Shown here: positions 1 through 8,056 of the stretch, in pieces
How the letters are laid out: each line of letters begins with the position of its first letter
How positions within the stretch are numbered: the first letter of the stretch is position 1
DNA from: CAZOMR01 sp964580655
GTDB taxonomy: Bacteria; RBG-13-61-14; CAZOMR01
DNA length: 28,086 bases
Reading direction: 5' to 3'
NCBI GenBank assembly: GCA_964580655.1
Contig: CAZOMR010000010.1
Coordinates: forward strand, 1-28,086
Notes under the pieces: model-generated
The model's database searches: none
Told to the model about the DNA's origin: nothing
Seen by the model: only the letters and a program-made list of their open reading frames with translations
Translations under genes and position numbers: made by a program

Positions 1-99
1 ATCCGATGTCAAGGTAATAGTGGATGGGTTATAATTATGCCCACCTCTCAATTAAATTGACACGAACAAGGGATTGTGGCAGAAATCTATGGAGGAGAG

Positions 100-198
100 A
101 TGAAAAAGATTCCAGTGATAGATCTGTTTGCAGGACCAAGTGGGCTCGGAGACCGGTGGGCACACGGCGCACCAGGGTGGCCACGTTGGCATTTTTGA
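100..198 (+). pseudogene. 5' stub of a C5 cytosine DNA methyltransferase gene
   Basis: An ATG at 100 follows a strong ribosome binding site (GGAGGAG, 91-97) and encodes MKKIPVIDLFAGPSGLG. This is the start of a DNA (cytosine-5) methyltransferase, whose motif I (DLFAGxGG) binds S-adenosylmethionine. Family members normally continue GLGEGF and run for several hundred residues. Here the homology stops near 150, where sequence belonging to an oppositely oriented HTH gene fragment begins, and the frame ends at a TGA at 196-198 after 32 codons. Motif I carries S in place of the usual second G (PSG for PGG). A TATAAT at 30-35 could be the -10 of its old promoter. The stub cannot make an active enzyme. 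The assignment rests on 17 residues, but the motif, start codon and ribosome binding site all agree. Confidence 0.7.
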
Positions 199-299
199 AG
201 GCATCCCTTGGCCCCCCGGGCGATCTCCACGGCCTGGTCACGGTGGGCGTCCGGCGGCTTGTACTGGAGGACTTTATGGAGGAGCCGGAGCCTTATCAT
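147..299 (-). pseudogene. Frameshifted fragment of an HTH (ParB/KorB-like) gene, left copy
   Basis: Read on the minus strand, 299 to about 215 encodes HKVLQYKPPDAHRDQAVEI and 215 to 151 encodes AFKNANVATLVRRVPTG in another frame. Both match the N-terminal part of the gene at 23450-24025 (HKTLQDEPPDAYRDQTVEI, then AFKNGNVGTLVRRVPT). At DNA level 155-215 matches 23786-23846 at 59 of 61 positions. One extra base in the C/G run near 212-222 causes the frameshift. The fragment lacks the HTH half of the protein. It begins where the methyltransferase stub ends, so the junction at about 147-155 is a rearrangement breakpoint. Confidence 0.75.
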
Positions 300-341
300 T
301 GGAGTTGTTACTTGGCTGTTATAACAGAAGTTGAAAAATCA

Positions 342-1316
342 TTATTGGGATTTGAGGACAGTGGTTTCCAGGATCAGGGTCAGGTACTGGGCGAGGTCGC
401 TTAAGTTGTTAATGGCCTCTCCGACCTCTTGCGATATGTTTTCAGCATTTTGGAAGGTGACGGAGTCTACCTCGGCTATGGCTTTTGAAAGTTCTTCTTG
501 CGCCGAGGTCTGCTGATGGGCAGACATTTTTATTTCTTCAGCCAGACCGTGGGTGCGATAGATTTCCTCGTGGATGTTATTAATATCGTCTGCTACTTTA
601 CTCATGTCTTGCAGGGATTGCCTGGTGGCCTGCAGGCTTTTTTGAGCTGACTCGACCAACAAGCTGATATCTCCGAGGATCCTTTTAATGATTTTTTGGA
701 TGTGGGAAGTTGAATCCTTGGAAGTATCGGAGAGCCTTTTAACCTCTTGGGCGACGATTGAAAACCTTTTTCCGTGCAAGTCGGCACCCGCCGCCTCGAT
801 CTGCGCGTTCAACGCCAGCAAATTTAATTGATCCGTGATTTCGGAGATAAGTTCGGCGACACCGGCTATCTGCCTGTTGTATTTTTCCAGGGCCTGGATG
901 GAATTTACCAGGTCTTCTACCTGGAGCTTCATAACTTCCATGTCTTGCAAGGCGCCTTGCAAGGTTTTGGTTCCGCTCTTACAGCTTACTAAGCTGTCTG
1001 CCATAGATCGCTCCACGGCGGTGACGTTTTCAGAGATGTTTTTTGCTACCGCTACGAACTCTTCCGAGGTTACGGCCACCTGGTGAAGCGATGAACTCTG
1101 CTGGAGTATTGATTTTTGTTGTTCCTGGGCGACGTGATTGAATCTTTGCGTAGATTCGTTTAACAAGTCCAAGACTCCCGGCAGCTCTGAAAGGAGCGAG
1201 TCATTTTCTCCGGGTTCAGTAGAGTCTCCATTACTCAAGTCGGGGCAAGGGTCATTATGATTGCCACGGCTGAAATAAAATACCCTCGTTATGTAATTTA
1301 GCCAACCCATAATCAT
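342..1316 (-). CDS. Small divergent methyl-accepting chemotaxis protein
   Basis: This 324-residue protein consists almost entirely of a receptor signalling coiled coil. The tip hairpin is at about residues 160-200 and reads QLNLLALNAQIEAAG followed by FSIVAQEVKRLSDTS. There is no periplasmic domain; only a short aromatic/hydrophobic N-terminal stretch (residues 2-16, MGWLNYITRVFYFS from M3) could touch a membrane. The tip differs from the canonical sequence: IEAARAGExGRGF has become IEAAGADLHGKRF, so the normally conserved Arg and a Glu are missing. It is the last gene of the minus-strand cluster. The ATG has no good ribosome binding site, and a second ATG two codons later (1310) is equally possible; an in-frame stop 9 bases upstream excludes a longer protein. 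It probably joins the CheA/CheW array or is a degenerating receptor. Confidence 0.85.
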   Translation of the reverse strand: MIMGWLNYITRVFYFSRGNHNDPCPDLSNGDSTEPGENDSLLSELPGVLDLLNESTQRFNHVAQEQQKSILQQSSSLHQVAVTSEEFVAVAKNISENVTAVERSMADSLVSCKSGTKTLQGALQDMEVMKLQVEDLVNSIQALEKYNRQIAGVAELISEITDQLNLLALNAQIEAAGADLHGKRFSIVAQEVKRLSDTSKDSTSHIQKIIKRILGDISLLVESAQKSLQATRQSLQDMSKVADDINNIHEEIYRTHGLAEEIKMSAHQQTSAQEELSKAIAEVDSVTFQNAENISQEVGEAINNLSDLAQYLTLILETTVLKSQ

Positions 1317-1421
1317 AAGAAGTTAAAAGCAGAAGAATTAACGCCTGCGCCATCTTTATCCTGCCTGCTTACCTGCTGCAGTTCATAGAGCTTAAGCCGG
1401 AATTGCAGAGCCAAGCCGTCA

Positions 1422-1847
1422 TTAACAAGACAGCTCCTTGCTCATTTTAATTTGTTGTACATAAAGATTTATGCGCCCCAATAGACGCAAGACACCGTCG
1501 TCTTTATGTACGAAATCATCTATATGTGTATTTCTGGCGATCTGCTCGAGTTCGTGAAGGTCAATAGCAGAGAATATAATAACGACGGGCATCTGGTGAA
1601 GTGTTTGCTTATAAATGTCAATCAAGGTTTTGCCATCTATTGCCAGCGTTTTGGGGTCTATTATCAGGACGTGGGGCTGGAATTGATTTATTTTTGATGA
1701 GCTGCCGATAGTATTCGAGATGGAGAGACAACTATAGCTTTGCCTTGATAAGACTGTATTAACCAAACTCAGCGTTTCTTTGTCATTGTCAATCAAGCAT
1801 ACCCTTATCCCGGTTAACTTGTCCGATTTTGAGCTTACTTCCTTCAT
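1422..1847 (-). CDS. Single-domain response regulator (receiver)
   Basis: This 141-residue receiver-like protein begins MKEVSSKSDK. The acidic pair is in VCLIDNDKE, the phosphoacceptor Asp in HVLIIDPKT, the conserved Ser in VVIIFSA and the conserved Lys in DFVHKDDG, so all key receiver residues are present, although the overall sequence is divergent. There is no output domain. I chose the ATG at 1847 because AAAGG (overlapping the cheB stop codon) lies at the right distance. A longer frame to 1982 would run deep into cheB and encodes cheB-antiphase residues. It starts 10 bases after cheB and 105 bases before the final receptor gene. It is probably an additional CheY-type phosphoryl acceptor of this system. 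Confidence 0.8.
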   Translation of the reverse strand: MKEVSSKSDKLTGIRVCLIDNDKETLSLVNTVLSRQSYSCLSISNTIGSSSKINQFQPHVLIIDPKTLAIDGKTLIDIYKQTLHQMPVVIIFSAIDLHELEQIARNTHIDDFVHKDDGVLRLLGRINLYVQQIKMSKELSC

Positions 1848-1857
1848 TGTGCAGCCT

Positions 1858-2925
1858 TTATCTGTTGAACCCGTAAATTTCCTCTGCGATTCGATGAAGG
1901 GGAACCATTCGGTCCACGCATCCGGTGAGGTGCGCCGCGCGGGGCATTCCAAAGACCACGCAGGTGTTTTCATCCTGGGCAATGATGGTGGCTCCTTTTT
2001 GTTTCATGTCCTGAATTCCGCGTACACCATCAGATCCCATGCCGGTCATTATTATTCCCATCATGGGCCCCTGCCAGTTTTCCGCCACTGATCGCATCAT
2101 GACGTCCACTGAAGGGCAATGGGCTGTGTCCCGCGGCGTCTTGGTAAGCACAACTCTATGTTCATTGTTTTCCAGGCGGAGCTTGAGGTGATACCCACCT
2201 GGGGCGATATAGATTCTGCCGGGCAGTATGGTGTCGTCCTCCTGTGCTTCCTTTACTTCCATGGGACATTGGTGATTCATTCTTTCGGCAAGAGAGCTGG
2301 TGAACCCGATCGGCATGTGCTGGACCACCAGGATGGCCCCGGGATAATCAGCGGGAAGCACGGTAAGGACTTTCTCAAGAGAGACAGGTCCTCCCGTGGA
2401 AGCGCCGACAGCGATTAAATGTGAGGGTCCCTTATCAGGGACGGCAGCCGGTGGAGGAGGGAGAATGCGGGGAGCGGGTGTTGTCTCCGCTGTTTTTATT
2501 TCGGCCACCTTTTCCACGTCCACGCCTGCGACCACTTTTACTTTCTGCACCAGGGAATCAGCGATATCGAGGATGTCCATGTTGGTGTGGCAGGATGATT
2601 TATCAATGAAGTCAACAGCCCCGAGTTCCAAAGCTCGAAGGGTGGTTTCCCCTCCTTCACTGGTCATGGTGCTGATCATGATAACGGGGGTCGGGTTTTC
2701 CTGCATGATGCGCTTAAGGGTTTGGATGCCGTCCATGCCGGGCATCTTGACATCAAGGGTGACAACGTCGGGTTTTAGCCTCTTCACTTTTTCCAAGGCT
2801 TCCAAGCCGTCCTTGGCGTCACCCGCAATCCTGATAACGGGATCGGACCTCAGCATTCTTTTCAGCGCCTTTCGCATGAACGCCGAGTCATCTACCACCA
2901 GGGTTGATATCTTTTTATCACTCAT
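1858..2925 (-). CDS. cheB: CheB: receptor methylesterase/glutamine deamidase response regulator
   Basis: This is a full-length CheB of 355 residues. The N-terminal receiver (about 5-125) has acidic residues D12/D13, the phosphoacceptor D58 in VVTLDVKMPG, and K109. A proline-rich linker covers about 145-165. The C-terminal methylesterase domain carries the catalytic triad S176 (VGASTGG), H203 (VQHMP) and D299 (GMGSDG). CheB removes methyl groups from receptor glutamates, opposing CheR, when phosphorylated by CheA. It lies between the zinc-ribbon gene (52 bases upstream) and the divergent receiver (10 bases downstream). It is the only CheB in the window, against three CheR-type proteins. Confidence 0.97.
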   Translation of the reverse strand: MSDKKISTLVVDDSAFMRKALKRMLRSDPVIRIAGDAKDGLEALEKVKRLKPDVVTLDVKMPGMDGIQTLKRIMQENPTPVIMISTMTSEGGETTLRALELGAVDFIDKSSCHTNMDILDIADSLVQKVKVVAGVDVEKVAEIKTAETTPAPRILPPPPAAVPDKGPSHLIAVGASTGGPVSLEKVLTVLPADYPGAILVVQHMPIGFTSSLAERMNHQCPMEVKEAQEDDTILPGRIYIAPGGYHLKLRLENNEHRVVLTKTPRDTAHCPSVDVMMRSVAENWQGPMMGIIMTGMGSDGVRGIQDMKQKGATIIAQDENTCVVFGMPRAAHLTGCVDRMVPLHRIAEEIYGFNR

Positions 2926-2977
2926 TTATCTTTCTTGTCCTTGTTTGTTGATTACGCTGCCATGTTATGGTGGTGTT

Positions 2978-3262
2978 TTATCCCCGCTGTTGCTTCTTCT
3001 GTTTCAAATAATGGTAGCGTTCACTCAAGGCTTCGATATTTATGATCCGTATCCTTTTGCAACGCCGGCACTTGATCTCAACCGTGTTCTCCGTTAACTT
3101 GGCCACCAGGTTACCGCACTCGCACCTTTCATCTGCCCTTTCAATGCCGTCCAGATAGCAAGAGCAGGATTTGCATTGAATCGCGTCGTCTGAAAGGTAT
3201 TCATTGCAATTAGGGCATTTTTTCAATTTTCTTTCCCTTCTTTGAAGCACAGGCTCGGCCAT
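2978..3262 (-). CDS. Small double zinc-ribbon protein with Mu Com-like C-terminal half
   Basis: This 94-residue basic protein has nine cysteines. The N-terminal half has a zinc-ribbon pattern (C16-x2-C19, C30-x2-C33). The C-terminal half, C47-E-C49-G followed by VEIKC65-RRC68-KRIRII, resembles the zinc finger of the phage Mu translational activator Com (pattern C..C..LLxK..IEIxCPRCKR). A lysine-rich tail follows. Com of Mu binds mRNA, but whether this protein binds RNA, DNA or a protein partner is unknown. It sits in the chemosensory operon between cheR (38 bases) and cheB (52 bases), on the same strand, so it is probably co-expressed. The Com resemblance was judged by eye and is moderately secure. 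Confidence 0.7.
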   Translation of the reverse strand: MAEPVLQRRERKLKKCPNCNEYLSDDAIQCKSCSCYLDGIERADERCECGNLVAKLTENTVEIKCRRCKRIRIINIEALSERYHYLKQKKQQRG

Positions 3263-3300
3263 TTATGCTTTTCCACTGTATAGAGAGTTTTGCTCTGCTT

Positions 3301-4161
3301 TTAGAAATTATTTCCAGGGCATTTTTTCCTGTACACGAGTGTTTCGGGATACCGTTCCGGCACAAACTTGTCGAAGATCCCGGTGAGCGTTTCGGAATGG
3401 CCCAGCAGAAGGCACCCGTGATCCCGGAGCGCGTTGTAGAAGTTATTTATAACCGCTTTGAGCTTATCCTCGGAAAAGTAGATAAGCACGTTGCGACAGA
3501 AGATGATATCCAGGTTGTTCATTGATTCCCATGTCAAAGGTTCGGTGATATTCCCATACACGAATGATGTCAACCTCTTGATGTTATGCTTGGCTTCGAA
3601 ATTTCCCGAGTTTGGAGAGAAGAACTTATTCATATATTTCGGTTCCGTCATCCGGAATGATCTCTCGTAGTAGGTTCCCCGCCTGGCCGTGTCCAGCGCT
3701 TTTTCGTTTACGTCTAATCCCGTGATTTGCACGTCCCATCCCCAGAAGAAGCTCCCGGTCTCGAAGGTCAACATGGCCAGGGTATAAACCTCTTCTCCAG
3801 TGGAACATCCAGCAGAGAGTATCCTGATATTTTTGTCTCCCTGCTCCAGTTTTTTCTTTCTCAAGCCGGGAAGGAGGAAATCCCGAAACACGATCAACTG
3901 AGGCATTTCGCGAAAGAAATATGTTTCGGTGTTGGTTAACAATGAGATCATCCTTGTCAGTTCCTTTTCTCCGTCGGGCTTATGCCTTATAAACTGGAAG
4001 TACTGGTTAAAGGATTTGAAGCCAAGGGTCATCACGCGGGGATACAGCTTCATCCTCATGAAAGAGCGCTTTTCATCCTTGAAATATATTCCGAACTTCT
4101 CGTGAATGAAGTCCCGGAAAAGACGGAATTCCATCTCGGACAGGTCGAACTGAAAGTTCAT
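3301..4161 (-). CDS. cheR: CheR-type chemoreceptor methyltransferase
   Basis: This is a complete 286-residue CheR. The N-terminal helical domain (about 5-75) ends in the family signature TNTETYFFRE (76-85). The SAM-binding motif I is ILSAGCSTGEE (114-124), followed by ITGLDVNEKALDTAR and the catalytic-core motif DIIFCRNVLIYF (218-229). It transfers methyl groups from SAM to receptor glutamates in adaptation. Its ATG overlaps the stop of the HEAT-repeat gene (ATGA, 4-base overlap), indicating translational coupling and a probable physical link with that protein. It is one of three CheR-family proteins here. Neither receptor in the window ends in a CheR-tethering pentapeptide of the NWETF type. 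Confidence 0.96.
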   Translation of the reverse strand: MNFQFDLSEMEFRLFRDFIHEKFGIYFKDEKRSFMRMKLYPRVMTLGFKSFNQYFQFIRHKPDGEKELTRMISLLTNTETYFFREMPQLIVFRDFLLPGLRKKKLEQGDKNIRILSAGCSTGEEVYTLAMLTFETGSFFWGWDVQITGLDVNEKALDTARRGTYYERSFRMTEPKYMNKFFSPNSGNFEAKHNIKRLTSFVYGNITEPLTWESMNNLDIIFCRNVLIYFSEDKLKAVINNFYNALRDHGCLLLGHSETLTGIFDKFVPERYPETLVYRKKCPGNNF

Positions 4162-6536
4162 TTCCTGGCATCCAGCTTTTTCAGGGCAAGAGCGGCTTCT
4201 CTTTTCACTTCCTCGCTCGGGTCTTCTTTCTGGGTCTTGATCAAAACAGGGATGGCCTTCAGGTCTCCCAGTTCGCCCAGGGCCTTGGCTGCCCGGCAGC
4301 GGATGGTAAAGAACTCTTCTTCAAGAACTTTAGCCAGGAACTCTATCATGTACTGGTCACCGAGCCGTCCCACCAAATCCACGAGAAGGCATTTGATCCT
4401 GGTATTGGAGCGGGCGAAGAAGTCGGAAAAGAAGTCGCGGTCGGAGATGCCCAGTTTTTCAATAGTGCCTATGACCTCCAGTTGCAGATTTTCGTTATGT
4501 ATTAAAGGGAGTATGAAATTGACGGCTCCCTTGGAGCCCAGTTGGCCGAGGGCGAATATGGCTTCTTTCTTGATGATATCCTCGTAATCTTCCAGCTTGT
4601 CCACCAGGTGTACGGAGCATCTTCGATCGCCTATTTTTGCCAGGGCATTGATGGCTGCACTTCTCACGCTCCAGTCCGAGTCATCCAATGCCACGATCAG
4701 GTTGGGGACTGATCTTTTATCCTTTATCCTGGCCAGGGCCTCGAGAGCGGTGCGTTTCAGGTCCGGGTCACGCTCCTTTAGCAGGTCAACGAGAAATTGC
4801 GTGCTGTTTTTATCCGGAATGCCTCCCATCACCCGGACTATTGCCAACTGGAAGTGTTTGCTGGAACTGGAAAACGCGGATATCAGATGTTCAACGCAGG
4901 AACCGGCGCCCAGCTCCCCCAGGGTCTCGATCGCGGCGAGCCTGACATCGGGATCGGGATCATTAAGCAATTGGACCAGCTTGTCGTAGACCATTTCATC
5001 CGGGCCCGGCTTCACGCATTGGGTGGCCGTTTTTCTCACCAGCGGGCTTTTGTCCTGGAGACCTTTTATCAGCGTGTCCGAATCCAACCCGCCGGACTTG
5101 ACGGCTGACAGGGCTTCATAGGCCCTGGCCCGGATTTCATCGCTGTCATCCTCTATGAGGTTTTGCAAGGGCTCATAAGCCGCGGGGTTTTTAATGCGTC
5201 CCAGGACTTGAATGGAAAGAACTCTTTCTAATTGCCATTCGCTTTTCAGATGGCATATCAGCTTATTTACCAGGCGTTGAGACCTTGACTTGCCCATTAT
5301 TTCCACCACCAGTCCCCGGATTTCGGGATCAGGGTCTTTGAGCAGCGAAAGCATGGCATCCTCCACCTGTTCCAGGTGAAGGGCCCCGGCCATGGCCATT
5401 ACCGCCTGGTAGCGCACTTCGCTGCTCTGGCTTTCGAGGAAAGGGATGCAAGCCTTGATCCCGTCAATATGACCTATCCAATCAATGCACCTGATCAGGG
5501 ATGCCTGGAGTTTAGGGTCTTGGTTTGAAAGCGCTGTGATTAAGGCAGGCAAGGCTTCTTCCCCGATATAAACCAAGGACCCCACCACGTACTCTTCCAG
5601 GTCATAATCGATAAGTAATTCCACGAGATGTTTCACCGCCCTCTTTTCCTTGAGCCATCCCAGGGCGATGACGGCGTTCTTTTTGATCTCCGTATCTTCG
5701 CCCTGGAGAGATTCCAGCAGGTAGTCTGTCAGTTCCACGTTATCCAGGGCTTTCTTTATACTGGGCAGGCAGGTCCCATTCGGTTGAATGGAGCGTTGGA
5801 TATTTACCAGGGAAGCGATGGTATCGTTCCGGATGGAGGGATCGTTACTGGAAAGGATATTAGCAAGGACCGGTACGGCGGAGACGTCTCCGATCTTGCC
5901 CAGGGCCTCGATCACGGGCTGCCGGATCATCTCGTCATCCAGCAGCTCCACAAGATGGATGGTGGCAGAGGGATCGCCAATGTTACCAAGCGCGATCACG
6001 GCCGGATACTGAATCCAGAAGTCTTGCTTAAGGCAGTCGATCAGGTGAGGCACGGCCCTGGCGTCTTCTATCTTGCCCAGGCTTTCCGCAGCAGCGTGTC
6101 GGACGTTTTCGTCCGGGTCGTTGAGCGCATTGATCAGTTCCTCCACGGCCCCGGCATCCTTGATGTCGCCCAGCATGGAAGCAGAGAACATTCTAACCTC
6201 TTCGTCGTAGTCCTTGAGGAGTTGGAGCAGATAGGGCGTGGCCTGACTGCCGTAACGGGGGAAGGCCTCCATGGCCGCGGTGCGCAGGTTTGCGTTATCG
6301 TGGTTTCGCAGGAAATCTTCCAGCCTGGGAAAGATCACGTCCCTGGGAAAGGAGCAGATACCATTTAGCGCCTCTTCTCGAACTCGATAGCTCGAATCTC
6401 CCACCGCCCTCATCAACATGGGGACCGCGCCGAGCATCTGGAGCCCCGCGATTTCCTTGACGGTCGCATAGCGTGTCTCCTCGCTGCCCTGGGACAACTT
6501 GTCGGTCGCGGACTTTAAAATTTCAGCTTCGTTCAT
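4158..6536 (-). CDS. HEAT-repeat protein, probable chemosensory scaffold
   Basis: This 792-residue protein is built of about two dozen roughly 31-residue HEAT (PBS-lyase type) repeats from end to end, with recurring units such as AVPHLIDCLK and AVIALGNIGD. There is no signal peptide, membrane segment or catalytic domain. Such solenoids bind other proteins. It lies between two cheR genes, overlapping the upstream one by 14 bases and the downstream one by 4, so translation is coupled. The likely role is to dock or regulate CheR or receptors. A HEAT protein (Cpc7) belongs to the Myxococcus xanthus Che7 system, which is a precedent from memory and not evidence of orthology. The ATG at 6536 is preceded by AGAGGGTG at suitable spacing. 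Confidence 0.93.
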   Translation of the reverse strand: MNEAEILKSATDKLSQGSEETRYATVKEIAGLQMLGAVPMLMRAVGDSSYRVREEALNGICSFPRDVIFPRLEDFLRNHDNANLRTAAMEAFPRYGSQATPYLLQLLKDYDEEVRMFSASMLGDIKDAGAVEELINALNDPDENVRHAAAESLGKIEDARAVPHLIDCLKQDFWIQYPAVIALGNIGDPSATIHLVELLDDEMIRQPVIEALGKIGDVSAVPVLANILSSNDPSIRNDTIASLVNIQRSIQPNGTCLPSIKKALDNVELTDYLLESLQGEDTEIKKNAVIALGWLKEKRAVKHLVELLIDYDLEEYVVGSLVYIGEEALPALITALSNQDPKLQASLIRCIDWIGHIDGIKACIPFLESQSSEVRYQAVMAMAGALHLEQVEDAMLSLLKDPDPEIRGLVVEIMGKSRSQRLVNKLICHLKSEWQLERVLSIQVLGRIKNPAAYEPLQNLIEDDSDEIRARAYEALSAVKSGGLDSDTLIKGLQDKSPLVRKTATQCVKPGPDEMVYDKLVQLLNDPDPDVRLAAIETLGELGAGSCVEHLISAFSSSSKHFQLAIVRVMGGIPDKNSTQFLVDLLKERDPDLKRTALEALARIKDKRSVPNLIVALDDSDWSVRSAAINALAKIGDRRCSVHLVDKLEDYEDIIKKEAIFALGQLGSKGAVNFILPLIHNENLQLEVIGTIEKLGISDRDFFSDFFARSNTRIKCLLVDLVGRLGDQYMIEFLAKVLEEEFFTIRCRAAKALGELGDLKAIPVLIKTQKEDPSEEVKREAALALKKLDARK

Positions 6537-7482
6537 CTTGGTTCACCCTCTCTTGAAACCCTTCAATCTCTGGTTTCTGGTATATATAAGTCCCTTCCAT
6601 CTCCAGGGTCTGGAACTTGTGCTTATATATGTGGAGCAGCTCCGAGTCGCCGGTAAACAGGTAACCGCCGGGCTTCAGGGCGGCATAAAGGTTATCAACA
6701 AGCCGCTGCTGAGCGGCAAGGTCGAAATAGATCATTACGTTCCGGCAGAAGATCACGTGGAAGCGATTGGCCAGCTCAATCCTTTCACCGGTTCCATCCA
6801 GGCTGATAAAGTTGCAGGCCCCCTTCTCGCACCCGTCAAGGGTGCGGAGGTTGAAAATTCGAAAACAAATCTTTTTTACCAACTCTTCCTCCACCACGGC
6901 CCCTCCGGAAACGATTTTCAGGTACTTCTTTTGATAGAGTGCGGGTATCTTCTTGATTACCTGTGTTTCATAGAACCCCAGGCTTGCCGTAGTCAAGGCC
7001 TTCTTGCTGATGTCGGTGGCCAGGAGTTCCATCTGCCAGGCCCGGGGATATTTCAGGCTGTTCATGACCGTCATGGCAATGGAGTAAGGCTCCTCGCCGG
7101 TTGCGCAGCCCGCGCTCCAGATACGGAGCGGCACTTTCCAGGGGCCAGGACCTCCTTCCTCGACCATAATTCGCCGCGCTTCGTTTGACAGTTGCTCCTC
7201 GATCTCGGGTATGATCTGTTTACCCAGTGCTCTGAACTGCTCCGGAAGGCGGAAGAAATGCGTTTCCTTGGTGGTAATGGCTTCGACGAGGGCGTCGAAC
7301 TCCTCGACATCGTCCTGCAAGAGCCGGAAATAATCTTCATAAGACGAGAGCCCCCTGAACCTCGTCCTCTCCCGAAGTTGAGTCTCCAGGTTGATTATCC
7401 TGGATGGCGAAAACCGAAGCGAACACTGGCCGTAGATCAACTCCTGGAACCTGTTAAACAGCTCCGTGGGAAGATACATCAT
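6523..7482 (-). CDS. cheR: CheR-type chemoreceptor methyltransferase (second copy)
   Basis: This is a complete CheR of 319 residues. The helical N-terminal domain (about 1-75) is followed by TTKETHFFRLPEQF, then SAM motif I (IWSAGCATGEEPYSIAM), LLATDISKKAL, and VIFCRNVMIYFD. A final GGYLFTGDSELL is also typical of the family. It is clearly diverged from the CheR at 3301-4161, so it is an old paralogue and not a recent duplicate. It starts inside the end of the preceding cheW (29-base overlap) with AAGGAG upstream of its ATG, and overlaps the HEAT gene by 14 bases. Methylation of the soluble receptor encoded just upstream (8057-10987) is a reasonable guess. Confidence 0.96.
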   Translation of the reverse strand: MMYLPTELFNRFQELIYGQCSLRFSPSRIINLETQLRERTRFRGLSSYEDYFRLLQDDVEEFDALVEAITTKETHFFRLPEQFRALGKQIIPEIEEQLSNEARRIMVEEGGPGPWKVPLRIWSAGCATGEEPYSIAMTVMNSLKYPRAWQMELLATDISKKALTTASLGFYETQVIKKIPALYQKKYLKIVSGGAVVEEELVKKICFRIFNLRTLDGCEKGACNFISLDGTGERIELANRFHVIFCRNVMIYFDLAAQQRLVDNLYAALKPGGYLFTGDSELLHIYKHKFQTLEMEGTYIYQKPEIEGFQERVNQDERS

Positions 7483-7978
7483 CTACCGGCTCTCCTTCTC
7501 GGCTTTCCTGGAAGTCTTTGAGAGTTTCTATCTCCCCTCGGGAGAGAATCCGCTCCGGCGAGACGATGATTACCAGGCCTTCGTCGGTCTTGGCCAGCCG
7601 GGAGATGCACGCCTTTTCACGGTCGCCCACCACCGCCTCGGGCAGGACTTCGTAGTCTTCGGCTTCCAGCATAAGCACCTTGGAGATATCATCCACGATC
7701 ACTCCGAGGGGTTCATCAAGGTCGAGGATTACAATCCTTTGTTTGGCTTGTTCTGCTTTCTTAACCCCCAGGCGCTTTTTCAGATCCACCACGGGAATCA
7801 CCCGTTCCCGGACCTCGATTACCCCTTCCACGAACCCGGGGGCGCTGGGAATGGAGGTGATTTTTTGAAAATGGAGCACCTCCTGAATCTTGAAGATATC
7901 TATTCCATAGGTCTCGCGGCCCAGCAGGAAGGTTACCAATTGTCCTTCCTCTTTATTTTCAATCAAGCCATTATCCAT
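7454..7978 (-). CDS. cheW: CheW coupling protein
   Basis: This 174-residue protein is a single CheW domain. Residues about 12-150 contain QLVTFLLGRETYGIDIFKI, IPSAPGFVEGVIEVRERVIPVVDL and LGVIVDDISKVL, all CheW signatures for linking CheA to receptors. A good ribosome binding site (GGAGGG) lies 6 bases before the ATG. It is the first gene after the large receptor, from which it is separated by 78 bases without a recognisable terminator or sigma-54 site. It is followed by overlapping cheR, HEAT and cheR genes. The second CheW (12453-13061) has a different N-terminus, so the two may serve different positions or receptors in the array. Confidence 0.95.
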   Translation of the reverse strand: MDNGLIENKEEGQLVTFLLGRETYGIDIFKIQEVLHFQKITSIPSAPGFVEGVIEVRERVIPVVDLKKRLGVKKAEQAKQRIVILDLDEPLGVIVDDISKVLMLEAEDYEVLPEAVVGDREKACISRLAKTDEGLVIIVSPERILSRGEIETLKDFQESREGEPVDDVSSHGAV

Positions 7979-8056
7979 TTGCAGCCCTCCGTAAATATAG
8001 CCTTTATACTACAGGCCCCTCTACAACTCCGAAAAGTCGCAATTTCCGCTTTAGTT

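Noticed and set aside
1310..1395. Small minus-strand frame starting MAQALILLLL upstream of the last receptor gene
   Set aside because: It has a fair ribosome binding site and a hydrophobic start, but it is about 33 codons, overlaps the receptor gene in another frame and has no recognisable continuation.
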